Below are positions 47,926-59,712 of a DNA stretch of 64,000 nt, piece by piece. The stretch lies in contig OZ038322.1 of NCBI GenBank assembly GCA_964035795.1, positions 20,376,674 to 20,440,673 on the forward strand, written 5' to 3'. Under the pieces are notes generated by a model. The model was not told the DNA's origin. It did not search any database and saw only the letters and a program-made list of their open reading frames with translations. Source of the DNA: Pterobdella sp. o SKG-2022 (taxonomy: Eukaryota; Annelida; Clitellata; Hirudinida; Piscicolidae). Positions within the stretch are counted from its first letter, which is position 1; each line of letters opens with the position of its first letter. Made by a program: the position numbers and the translations under genes.

Positions 47926-50520
47926 TATCAAGTCAAATTTAAGAAAAAAGTTCCCCAGCCTTAACTTTTGTCTTTGATGTTTTTAGTCTACTTGCTTCTT
48001 GGATTTTTTATTTCAAAGTTTTTCTCCAAACTTTTTTAATTGAAGCTTCAAGATAAGAAGTTTTTAAAAATCATTTCTTTTGAAAGAATAAGAATATAAG
48101 TTGCTTTAAGTTAGACTTTCATAAAGTTAGTGTGGAATCATTATAAACTATATTTTTCATATCTATTGTTAGAATAAAAAAATTGAATTTAAATCTTAAT
48201 ATCAAAATATTGAACATTTTTTATGATATGGAAAAAAATATTTTTATTAGTTATCTATAACTATTTTTAAAGATCATAACCTCTCCGTCTCTCGTTTTGA
48301 ATTTGCTTGAAGATAGTACAATCTTATAATTCATTAGACCAGTTTTTAAAATTTTTTTTGTGTTGGTTTATTTTAGTTTAATTTGTACATATTTTATTTT
48401 GGTCAAAATTACAACTCGGTAACTTCTTTTTTGAGCACCTTGTTCATTAAAAAATCTGAACTTATTTAATTAATAAGTTTAAGCTAATTTTTACGTTTAT
48501 GCCATGAATGTTTCTTAATTTCAACATGATAAATAACAAAACGCATAAATAGATTAAAAGTTCATTGTCGTATCTATGAAAACTTACACTGCATTTTATT
48601 TTTTACTCATAGTTCATAACACTCAGTGGTCTGGAAACTTCTGAAGTTAATGCCACTAACTAATATTCTTAATTAAATCGATTTGATTTAGAATATAGCC
48701 AAAGATGCTATCAAAAAGTGAAAGTAAGAAAAGTTCAAAATATTTTGATATACAATCTTGAACTAAAAAAGTTTAATTTCAGAAAATAAATTATTTGAAC
48801 AAAAAAAAGGTGCTTCAAATTGATACAAAAGTAAGTTTGATATAAAAGTCGCCCGTACAAAGCTGAGTTGAAATTATTTAATAGGGTCCTTTAGATGTTG
48901 AGTCAACATCATTATGGTGCATAAATACTCACATAATGTTAATCTTTAAATCGTTACATTGTAGTTACAGTATTGTTAGTTGATATTTATTTTATATTAT
49001 TAACAGTTTAATTGTTTAAACGCTTAAAAAATTGACTAATTCATTTGCATGTTAAAATAGCCAAAGACTAGAAACTGGTTCAAAAAAAAGAAAAGTGTTT
49101 ATATAAAATTATTATAACGTCCGTTTATAATTTACTAATTTCAACTTCATTTCAGCAAACTAATTTTTTTTTTCAAAAAATTTGTATGCATGTAAGAAAA
49201 ATCGATTATTTCTGTCTGCAAAAAAATCGGCAAGAATCTAATTTTCATGGCCCCCATTAAGTGAATCCTAAGTATTTACCTATAAGTAATAATGTTACTA
49301 CTCTTTTAGTAGTTTTAATTCAATTAATTTCAAATTTTTGCTAAGTTTAAACCAAGTAAATGCATCGACAAAATATATTTTTTTTCAATAAGCCCAAAAA
49401 TATCTATCCTATCAAAACATTTAAAAAACTCAATTCAAATATCTTCTTTGGAAATGAAGCTTCTCAAAACTCATCATCTTATCATTAGTTAAACCAACTT
49501 AAATTTTGGAAAATTTTGTTTTTGAATAAAATTCATTGGAACAAGTTTTTTAGTGTTTTATCAGTAATATAATTTTTCAAGGCTCTAATTTTTAAGTTAC
49601 TCTCTCCAAATAACTCGCGCTTTTGATTGCCATTTTTATTAATTTCTATAACTTTTTTCAAAAGAACTAATATTTGTCAAGTGTATATCAAGAGATCTTT
49701 TCTGTTTACTTGTCACGGAAAAAATAATAGAGAGTCAATAAATATGGAAAAGTAATATTGAACTAATGAGTGACTAAGATAAAATCTTTTAAAATTATAT
49801 TGTATGTAATGAGGAAATCACACTGAACTGCACAGGTATTACCACCATTCACTTTTTTCTGTTTCTCTTTTTGCTTCTTTAATTTTTTTATCACAGAAAT
49901 TTTTGGAAAGTTTTTTTTTCATACGTTCATTTGCCAGTCTCCTTGTCTATTCAAACGTCAGCGTAAATGTTTTGGTATGCCTATGTAAAACAACGCAAAA
50001 TGCGTTTCACTTGTCACATAGTTTTATTTGTTTTAATAAAAATAAATCTTGCTTTGCCTTTTTTGTCACTTTTTACAAGTTTTCTTTTCAAATGCTCTTT
50101 TCAAATTTTTTCTCTCGTTTTTTTGGCCATAGTTAAAGTTTCAGTTCTGTGAAAGCGTGAAGAGAAGAGACTCAAATATCTTGAGCTTTAATTATGTGTT
50201 GATGTGTAATTTTTGGAATTATTCAGATCTTTCTAATGATTTTGATGTAGATATAAACTTAAAAAATTTTATCACTCCACTCATTTTGATATCGAAATCA
50301 TTCCAAACCTCCATTCTACTTAATTTTTCTACCAATAAATTACTTAACAATTTTCAAGTACATGGAAAAAAATTTCGATAAAAAAAATTGGACAGTCGTT
50401 ATACTACTAAGTTTTTGACTTGATAAAGATAACGCAATTTAAAGAAAGAAATTTATAAAGATTTGAATTTTTTCTCTAAGCCAACTAATTTTATATGATA
50501 TCGTTGAAACAATTTTTAAA
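47926..50520. other. gap between copy D and the DEG/ENaC relic
   Basis: No confident gene. At 48692-48722 and 48782-48830 two splice-bounded short stretches have the spacing of aminopeptidase exons 20 and 21 (59-bp intron, ending GTGAAA/GTAAG), but sequence similarity is poor; they may be the decayed end of copy D. A minus-strand Lys-rich broken frame lies at about 49900-50150. Confidence 0.35.
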
Positions 50521-52141
50521 ATGGCAGAAAAAGCAGGCTGGATGATAGCAAGACCAGGCTCTTTAAATGGAATCAGTTTCATGTTTTTTGCCAATTTGTC
50601 CGAGAATTTCGTTCAACTTTGTAGTACTAATGGCTTCCATGTAAGAACACTTTCTATAAGTTTCATGTCTTTAAACTTTCTTTATTAGTTTGTTGTAAAT
50701 TGTCAAAAGTATTCTTTAAAACACAAATGATTCATTTAACTTCTTAGAAATATCTTAATGTACTTATAATATTCAACAATTTTTTAATGTCAATTCAGGG
50801 GATAAATTTAGTACATTTACTGAGCAAAAAACAGCTATAATTTTCGATAAGGCTAAACTTATTGAAAATTATAGCTGATTTTTGCTCAATAAACGTATTA
50901 AAAATGTTCCATAAATCAACGTGAAAAAATTGCTAAATAATTCATTTGTTTGCAATTCAAACACTTTGAAATGTATAAAATTTCATTATCTCTATTACAG
51001 ATTTACTTGCACCACCCCAAAGAGTCTGCAAAGATGAAGGAGCTTAGTTTGAAATTAGACTTAGGAAATTTATATGAAATTCCTTTCAGGGTTTCAAACG
51101 TATGTTTGGAAAAGGGATTGGACCCAAATATATATTTTTATAAAAATAAAAACTATTTGTAATTAACATTCAGCATAAAAGTAATCTAAGCTAATCATGA
51201 ATTTTCAAAGCCCTATTTATAAAGTATCTCGCTTATTCATCTAAATGTTGTTTTAAGCCGCTTATGTTATATGTAGCGTCCTCTGTCGATTGCAACAAGT
51301 GGCTTTGTTAGTTCAGAACTTTGTTTTTTCACCTTTTTCACAATTTCATTCTAGTTTCCTCAAAAACTTTTTCATCTGTTTTCATGCTTCTACTCTACTT
51401 TATTTTCTCACTTAATATTTTTTGTTTTTACTACATTTTCAAATAAAATTAAAAAAAGCATAATGACGAATAGTAGTTTTCTATAGTAATAAATGTATTT
51501 TCTAGATCACAAGGTTAGAGCACCCGTATGGCAACTGCAGCAAACAAGAAAAATATCATCCTGACATCTGTGAAATGTACTTGGAAAAAAAGCAAGTTGT
51601 CAATAATTGCGGTTGTAAACTCTATTATATGCCTGGTAAGATATGATATAGTTTCGGCTGAAAAAAATCTTCGAAAAAGTTTTAATTTGTAATTAAAAAC
51701 AGGTGATGAACCACATTGTGATTTCTTCACAGAAAGATTTTGTGCTTCATAAGTTTTGGACGAATATTATCTAAACAAAACTCATGAAGAAAAAACTAAG
51801 GAATGTCCTCCACTGTGTAACCAAATCGTGTACTACCCTGTAGTCACCAGTTCCACTTTTTCCAAACATTTCATTGAAAAGGCTTTACCACAAATGGGAT
51901 TTAATATTTCTTATGAGAACTTCGTGGAGAGTTTCATTTTTGTCAAGTTGTATGCCAGTTCTATGTTTTACACCAAAATGTCGACAGTGCCCGCTTATTG
52001 TCTGCTTTGATGTCCGACATGGGAGGGTCGATGAGTTTGGTTCTTGAAGCCACTTTTTTCACTTTGATAGAAATCATAGAAATGCTTTTGACCCTTATCA
52101 GTTATTTTGTGATTAAGGTCACTTTCCGAATTTCATGTTGA
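50521..52141 (+). pseudogene. DEG/ENaC sodium channel, degenerate 3' half
   Basis: Amiloride-sensitive-type cation channel family, normally two membrane segments with a large Cys-rich extracellular domain. Exon pieces: 50521-50640 (RPGSLNGISFMF), 51001-51099 (IYLHHPKESAKMKEL ... IPFRVSN), 51506-51635 (ITRLEHPYGNCSKQ, NNCGCKLYYMPG) and 51703-52141 (GDEPHCDFFTERFC, CPPLCNQIVYYPVV, SDMGGSMSLVLEATFFTLIE as TM2). ITRLEHPYGNC, CGC and MPG..P.C are the family's signature blocks. TAA at 51750-51752 interrupts the last exon (CAS-stop-VLDEY), and a one-base loss near 51996 shifts frame between VPAY and LSALMSDMGG. The TM2 selectivity region is also altered (usual GLxLGxS reads SLVLEAT). No TM1 exon is found upstream. 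Most likely a pseudogene. Confidence 0.85.
50807..50902. repeat. 96-bp near-perfect palindrome (hairpin/MITE-like) in a DEG/ENaC intron
   Basis: Two 45-bp arms, 50807-50851 and 50858-50902, flank a 6-base loop (GCTAAA). The arms include GAGCAAAAAACAGCTATAAT and its inverse, with few mismatches. The loop and right arm recur at about 16931-16985, so it is a dispersed element, not a one-off. Confidence 0.8.
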
Positions 52142-53576
52142 GACAAAATAAGATTGTTCCCACTAACGATTAACACCAAACTAGTTACTTGAAAATTCAA
52201 TTTTTTAATTTTAATGACTTTGTACCTACTTTTCCAACGAGAGAAACATTTGAATCTATTTTTTTATTGAAATTGAACATGAGCACGGATTGAAGTCAAT
52301 ACTTTACAAGTATTACCTTTTTTAAGTTTCAGCTTTCGTTTTATAGTAACTCGCTAAAATAGATATCTTTAATCCTTTAAAACTAATTGGATCTTCATGT
52401 TTCTCTTCTTATCTTCATACTATAAAATTTTTGTGAAAACCCAATAAGTTGAATTTATTTCATTTGTTCATGTAATCAATAGAAAATATTTGTTTTTGAG
52501 GGAATAAAATTAAAAGGCATTTAAGTTACTAGTTTGGTTTCAAGCCCAGTCGGTGTTTATTAAAAAACTCAGGTCCCCAGTAATAATTCGGTTTTATTAT
52601 AGTTTTTTCCGATTTTGAAATACAGGGTTTGAGCATTTCGCCTATCTGAGCAACGGTACCTAAATGCGTAATTAAAATTTTTGTAGATTTTGGCTGTGAA
52701 CCTTGACTTTGTGAAAACGATTACACACCAAACTGGTTTTATTTCCAAGTAGTCAATCTGAAACTGATACCATAGAACTCAATGTCATCTTGGTTTGTAT
52801 TAGCTTTATTTATTAATGTTTTATCATCATTTAGTAAAACCGTTTTAATTTAAAAAAATATTCAGAAAAGTCCAATTTCTATTGTTCCTGGTTGTTTGAG
52901 GGTTTATTATATTGCTCTCATGAGGCTCAACAATATTTAAATAGATTATTTGAAAGACGTTATACAATACAACATTTAAAACTTCAGCAACAAGCAACAT
53001 TGAGAAAATTTTGAAATGAATTCATTTATTATGAACTATTGTTAAAATTTTAATTTGAACATTTTATGTTAAACTATAAAAAAAACAGAAACGATGACAG
53101 ACAATAGAAAGAATTTCAAAACATTCCCCCAATCATGTGGCATTTTAAGAACATAAAACGTTTAATGAAGCGTCTAAGCTTTTTATAGCTTGATCCATCA
53201 TTTAATTGACCTTCTTGACCTTTGAACTTGAACTGGTGCAATGAAAAGGAAACTTTGACACGATAGCAAGATCGCGGTGTTGATTGCGTGCTTGCTGGAT
53301 GCTAAATTTGTTTTTGTTATTCATTTTAATCGCAAGTAATTTTCTCAGATCATAAACTGTTACCTGACTTTTCTGAAAATAATTTTCAAAAAAATGTTCG
53401 TTATTAAGAATGTATAAAACTTTAATTTTAGAAAATTAAAACTCATAGTTTTTATCGAAATCAATCATTCTGTACAAATCTTTTTTATTTCTTCAACTTT
53501 TGCAAGTACTCCCTACAAAAACAAACCAAAAAAAGTCAATAATAAAAAACTCTCAAAAGTTAAGAATTTAATTTAC

Positions 53577-53654
53577 TTTGTAATCTTGTAGCTGCAGTCG
53601 CAATGCCTTCCAAGTGAATCGATGAGTCTATCCATCCGATAAAGTTGATGCGAC
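53577..53654 (-). CDS. orphan exon-like stretch, unrecognised
   Basis: On the minus strand 78 nt bounded by acceptor TAAAG and donor GTAAAT read RINFIGWIDSSIHLEGIATA then ATRLQ with no stop, in sequence clearly less AT-rich than its flanks. A further open piece in another frame (SWDRDKEEDAKDLIDFVNLL) sits just upstream at about 53660-53720. No family recognised; it could be a single exon or element debris. Confidence 0.3.
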
Positions 53655-55259
53655 CTTTAGCAGATTAACAAAATCAATCAAGTCTTTTGCATCCTCTTCT
53701 TTGTCTCTGTCCCAACTTGTTTGTCTTGTTTTATATTATTTTGTTTTATTAACTATTATTTCGTTTTTTTTAATTATTTTTTTTACTATTATTTCGTCTT
53801 ATTAATTATTTTTTTGTTTTAGTAAACAATTTTTTTATTTCCAGTTATTTGTGTAGTCTAATGATTTATTTTAATATTTTTCCTAACTTATACTTGTTTC
53901 ACTGTATTGCATTACTCAATTTTTTTATGATCTTCCTTATTAATATTTAAATTTCTCTAAATCATAACTTTTGTAAATAAACTCTTGACTGGCACATTTG
54001 AAGATTAAAAACCTCATTGGAAAACCCTTTCGATTATTAGTAGCACTTATGTAACTCAAAAACTTCATTCCATGACCTTCAATATCACTTCCATTGGTTT
54101 ATATTGAGCTTATTATAATTTTTAATTGTTTTAGTTTTAATCAATTTCTTTATATCGTTTTTACATTTTAAAGCAAAAAATGGAATTTAGCTTTAAAAAT
54201 TCGATAAAATAGATAAACTTAAAGGTGATTGTGCTTTTAAATACTTTTTCGACACACAGTTGTCCCTCTGACTGATTGTTGTTCAGTTAACTGATGATGA
54301 TATTTGTTTTATAGAGATAAAACTTGTAATTTCCAAAAAATAAGCCAAGTTTTATTAGTTTCTATTTCCTTGAAGTCGAGCATTCGAAATATTAGAATAT
54401 TAAGAGTTAGTTTTATGACGAAGGTGTTTTGACATTATCGAAAAGTTCAGTTTATAAAATGTTAACATTTGCTTGTTTTTTTTAAATAAGAAAAATTCAT
54501 TTTTAACCTATATTTTCAAGATGGGAAAATCATTAAAGATGATGTTGCTTGACAGCCTTTCTTCAATAACTCATCTATTTATGTACCATTTATTTGCTTT
54601 ATTTGCCTTATAAATTTGAGTGAGAAGATAATATAGCACAATAATAAAACAAAAACAGGCAATATTTATCACGGAATATTTCAAAAAAAAACAAAAAAAA
54701 TTAGCATACTACATAAAAACATATAAACATGAAAAAAAACAACCAAATAAAAAATACATGAAAAAAACAACAAAACACACAAAATACAATAAAATTAAGT
54801 TAAAATTATAAGATAAAACAAGACAATAAGATAACGACACTGCAATAACACAGCATATAATGGCGATTCGGAGACACTGTTACAATATGATAGATGAACT
54901 TTCAACAAAACATCATCTATGCTCCCAAAGGTACGCCTCTATGTAACAACTTTCTGTGTCTTTTCTATGGTTTGTGCTGCTTACCAATTGTGTGGTATAC
55001 TAGTTATGTATATGTTTTTGTATTTGTTATTTGTTTGAGGGTTTGTATGGTTGTTTGGCATTTTTTAGTTTTTACTTGGTGGTTTTTCAAAAACAATTTC
55101 GAAGATTTTTGATTATTTTTAATGTAAATTTTAATAATTTGATTTTTTAAATTATTTTAAGAATTTCCGAAAGCTTTCAATTATTCATAGATTATTTTAT
55201 TTTTTGAAATTTACTTTTCAACATGTAAGTCTAATTACCTTTCTTCAAATATTGCCTAG

Positions 55260-55337
55260 AACACCAACTATAAAGAGATCGAAATGAAATATGAAGTATT
55301 AAAACGCCTCATCGCCTCAAACTTCAAAGCAGTGGAG
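55260..55337 (+). CDS. orphan exon-like stretch, unrecognised
   Basis: A pyrimidine-containing acceptor (ATTGCCTAG) and a donor GTCAGT bound 26 open codons: NTNYKEIEMKYEVLKRL then IASNFKAVE. The charged helical pattern resembles a coiled or channel C-terminal exon (for example the stretch following the pore in TRPC-type channels), but that is speculation from 26 residues. Confidence 0.3.
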
Positions 55338-57595
55338 GTCAGTATACGAAGAATCTTGAAATTAATCTCAACAAGAAAATATTCACTAAGTTTTGAATAG
55401 AATTTAAAAATTTGGAATTTTTGCTACTGAGTTTTTAATATCGACACAGTTCTGTGTCAATGAAACTTTACTCGTTTGGTGAGTTAATGAGTTATTAATA
55501 AATTGTTTGATGAATTTGAGTTGAAGTTATAAGTTTACTTTAATTAATACAAATATATATAATTAAAGTCGATTTTGAAGCAAACTTCAAATCATTAAAG
55601 TAGAAAGCGACACAAATAAGATAAAGCGAATAAAAATTAGAAGCTTGTTGTTGTGGAAAGATAGATAACAATGCTAGAATTTTGAGTTTTTAGAAACAAA
55701 TATTTGAGCAAATATCACAGGAAATAGCACTTTTCAACATGTCACCCGTAGCATAAAATGGTCTCTAAGCAACCGACCCACCTTAACAACCATTACACCA
55801 ACATTATGCGTTTAACAGCACTTCACCGCATCTTCAAATGTTTGTTTGTTTCAACTTATTTAATGTGATTATATCAGAGCCACTACTGCTCTTTTTTTGT
55901 TTTTTTTTTGCTGTTATGGTTGTGTTATATAGTTTAAATTTAGAAAAAAGGCTTTTTTGAAGGTTTGCAATGGTTTATGAAGTAAAAAAATAAGATTAGA
56001 ATACAACTTTTACAATTCTTTAATATACACAAAAACATACAAAAAAACAGCTAAAATCAATCAATCTTTAACCAGTGAATACTAACATAACAACCAACTG
56101 ACAGAACATAACTAATAAAAGAGCTAGAAACTACGATGAGAAAGCAAATAGAAATTGGTGAGAGCAGACGGTATCATTGACAGTAGTACAATGGGTAGAT
56201 TAGGGTGGATGTTGACACCATTCTGGCATATGCTCTCATTTTTATGTTATTATTGTTATTTTTATTGTATAAAAGATCGTTTTTTTTCAGTTTCCAATAA
56301 TTTTTCATCATGAACTGTTGTCATTTATTAAATGATCGTTTTTTTCTCGTGTAATATTTTATCATAATGCTATTAAATTATTTAACCCACATGTAGTAGT
56401 CCACGGTTTAAAAAATTGTGAATGTTTTGATTAAATAAACTTTTGTTTTTACTCTATCAACATTTGCTCAAAAAACATCAACTAGCAATTCAACGTAATC
56501 ATCAATAAAAAATAATGATATGACATAATGCTATAATATTGTTATGGTTGTATTAAGTGTTTTCTCACACACAAACCCACACAATGCCAAGAACTTGTAA
56601 CCATCTGCTAAAGCTTTCTTTGGCAACGTTAGTATTAGATGTTTTTATGTAATTTTGAATTATGGAGGTTAGATATATCAATATATTTGGATATATGGTT
56701 AAGCATATGTATGTTATGTCTCTCTATTTAATATATTTCATGTTAAATTGATTTAGAATGTTTTTGCAGTCATTATCGTTTTTAAATCGTTTCAAATACA
56801 TTTTATATATCAATCAATATAGAATATAGTACGTAAAAAAATAATTAAATTTTGAATTATCTTAATTTTTTAAACGCATTATGACAGAGCAAAAACGTTT
56901 GAAAACTGATTATATTTCCCTTTGTGAGCGTTTCATTTAATGGATTATATGAGGATTATGGGCTCCCTCTGACATCTTTCAATGCTGTTATACCGCTTCA
57001 TCAGTTTAGTTTAATAATATCAACAGATATAATGCTTTTTTTAATTATATAAACTATGATTTTTGTTGGAGTGTTTATAAAAGCATGAAAAAACTAATAA
57101 TAAGCTTAGTATATTTTTGAGAATTTTGATAAATTTTTTTGATTTTGGATAATAATTATTTTGTTCAAAGAGGCAAAAATACAATTTAAAAATAAATGAA
57201 ATTAGAGAAAAGAGTACAATCACAATAATGACGTCATGAAAAACACAATCTTAAATAAATAAAAATCTAAAATAAATGAAAAAATAATGGAAAATAAAAA
57301 GCAAAAAAAAAAATATACATTAGAAAAAATAAAATCAAAACTATTGAACAGATTTTTTTAAAACTACATATAAAAAGTTTAAAAAATAAAACTATAAAAA
57401 CTATAAAAAAAAAATAATTAGAAACAAAACGTTAAATAAAGAAAACACAAGCAAACAGGAGACAAAATCAAGCACACATCCATCCATCTATTGTGACCCT
57501 TGCTCCCAATTTGATTGTACAACTGTTCTGCTTACAAGAGATACTTGCTTGTCTCTTATTTACACGTTCTAATGCTCTTCTGGTTTTGTGTTGCT

Positions 57596-57775
57596 ATGTC
57601 GTTGGTGATGTGGTGTTGTGGTGTGTGATGTTGTGGTGTGTGATGTTGTGGTGTGTGATGTTGTGGTGTGTGATGTTGTGGTGTGTGGTGTTGTGGTGTT
57701 GTGGTGTGTGATGTTGTGGTGTGTGGTGTCGTGATGCTGTGTTTTGATATTGTGGTGTGTGATGTTGTTTTAGGG
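57596..57775. repeat. GT-rich minisatellite with 15-bp unit
   Basis: Unit about GTGGTGTGTGATGTT, repeated in near-perfect tandem through about 57610-57690 and then irregularly to about 57775. The strong strand asymmetry (almost no C on the plus strand) could allow G-rich secondary structures. Open frames across it on both strands (VMLWC repeats; HHNIT repeats) are repeat artefacts, not genes. Confidence 0.9.
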
Positions 57776-59566
57776 TATAACGTTTGTTGTTAATTATACC
57801 TTTTTTTTTATATTTATATTTCAAACATTTTTTTTACTAATTTTATTTAGTATCTTTCAGGGTTTTTTTATTTTCACGCAGCTTTTTCTGTCATCATCTT
57901 AGAATAGTTTTTTATTTAGTTTTGGTGTTTGTGGAAAAAATTAATATTCAAAATGAAAATAAGGTGCATCAAAATATTAAAAGGAAACAATCAATAACAA
58001 AACGATTCATGCACACTCTCATGGAATGTCAGTTAATGAGCAATCAACCGTTTTGATAATAGTTCCAATTGAAGCTTCTAACCATCAAAAGCTGCTATGG
58101 GCACCAAGTACCACTCGGATATGAAAAGATAGCAATATTAAAGGCTTGTTAATAAAAATTTCAAAATATTTATAGAATAACTCATATTATGTTAGTCTCA
58201 TATAAATTAGTGTTTTACAAAAAGCTTCGTAGGCTTAACTCTCATTGTTGTTTAAACACATTTTGTTCTATGGAAATTCATTTTCAGTATGAAATTTACA
58301 ATTACATGTATCAAGAATTATGTAGCAACAAAGAGTTACTATTTGATTCCTCAATGGAAAAATGAGTTAGAATAATCTCTGTGTTTTGAATATTTTTCAA
58401 TTTATTTTTTGAACTCATTTTCTATGTTATCATTATTTCTACTACGAGTAGTAATAATAATATGCCATTTTATTAGAAAAATTATGAAAAGCTTTTATTT
58501 AATCATAGTAAATTTAATGAAAATGCTAACAAATAACGTTGGAAATCAAAAAAAAAACATAATGGGAACATCGAAATAAATAATAGCAACAACAATAAAC
58601 AGTAATAATAATCTCCACCATCTTATTCATAACCATAATCATAATAAAAATGCTTATAATACTAATCATAATAATAATAATAATAATAAAAGAATAATAT
58701 TAGGAAAAATAAAAATAGCAAGGATAGTAATGATGCCACATCAATATCATACACGGTCGACTGGACGTCGAGAAATCTTGTGATCTCATCTTGTCCACGT
58801 GCTACTATTATTTTTATCATTATTTTTATATTCTTTTTATTGTTTATTTTATTATTTATTTTGTTTTTTTTATTACTGTTTAGTGTTTTCAATACTATTT
58901 TCTATCATCTTTGTTTGTTTCTTAATCATTAATTTCTCCTTTTAGCCCTTATTTTTCATTATTTAAATACTATTATATATATTAGTTAGTATTAACAATA
59001 ACAGTTCTTAATTTTCATTTATCAATAGTACTTGACTTTCTCTTTCTTGCTTCATTATCTCTCTTACTTCTTGGTGTGGGTTGCAGGCAGTAGGTACCAT
59101 GAGTTTAAATACCACCAGTTTTGGTGTGTGGTCTACTATTCACCATGAGTTGAGTATGATTTCATGTATTTTTACTTTTATTGTATTTTTTTTCATTATT
59201 TTTTTATATGTTTTATATTCTTCTTTCATTTATTTTTTTATTTATTTCATGATTATGATATTTTTTCATCAGAACAACAACGCTCATCAGTAGCGACAAT
59301 CCTTTTCCGATACAAATTAATATTTTCGCGTTTGTCTCATCGTTCCAAAATATCATCATTTCCCTCCATAAATTCTGTTTTCAACAAAAATAATTAATAT
59401 CATTCAATTACTTTTATTTGATTAATCTCAAGCTTTTTCCCGCAATTTTTTATGTCAGTATAGTTGTCTTATTTCTTAATTATAACGATTTGTCTGTAAT
59501 AAATTATAAGCAATAATTATTTTAAACTAAAACTAATAAAAATAATGCTTGTGATTCTGACAACGT
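57776..59566. other. region with simple repeats, no confident gene
   Basis: (AAT)n at about 58669-58690. A less AT-rich patch at 58740-58805, whose minus strand reads VARGQDEITRFLDVQSTVYD, is unrecognised and has no clear splice borders. Otherwise T-rich sequence. Confidence 0.4.
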
Positions 59567-59712
59567 TTATTCACACTTCCCGTCTTTCAACTTCTTCCTC
59601 AATTCCCAAAAGAATTTAATATCGAGCTCTCTTATTGGCTCAAGAAGCCATTCGACTCCGCCTTTTTGTGACATTTGCAGCCAATGGCGGTTTAAAAGAA
59701 GGTTTTGAGATC
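59567..59712 (-). CDS. unrecognised C-terminal exon-like ORF (about 48 codons)
   Basis: The minus strand is open from an AG at about 59713 to TAA at 59569-59567: GSQNLLLNRHWLQMSQKGG, VEWLLEPIRELDIKFFWELR, KKLKDGKCE. It contains three Trp, is well-mixed and stands out as less AT-rich than the surrounding 2 kb. It could be a terminal exon or a transposable-element piece. I recognise no family. Confidence 0.35.

Larger units (their letters stand above)
52142..57595. other. long AT-rich region with no confident gene
   Basis: Only low-complexity sequence and isolated exon-like stretches (see 53577-53654 and 55260-55337). It could be intergenic or a long intron of a gene extending past the right edge. 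Confidence 0.4.

Noticed and set aside
57493..57824. Open frames of about 72-76 codons on both strands
   Set aside because: Produced by the 15-bp minisatellite, whose unit length is a multiple of three.
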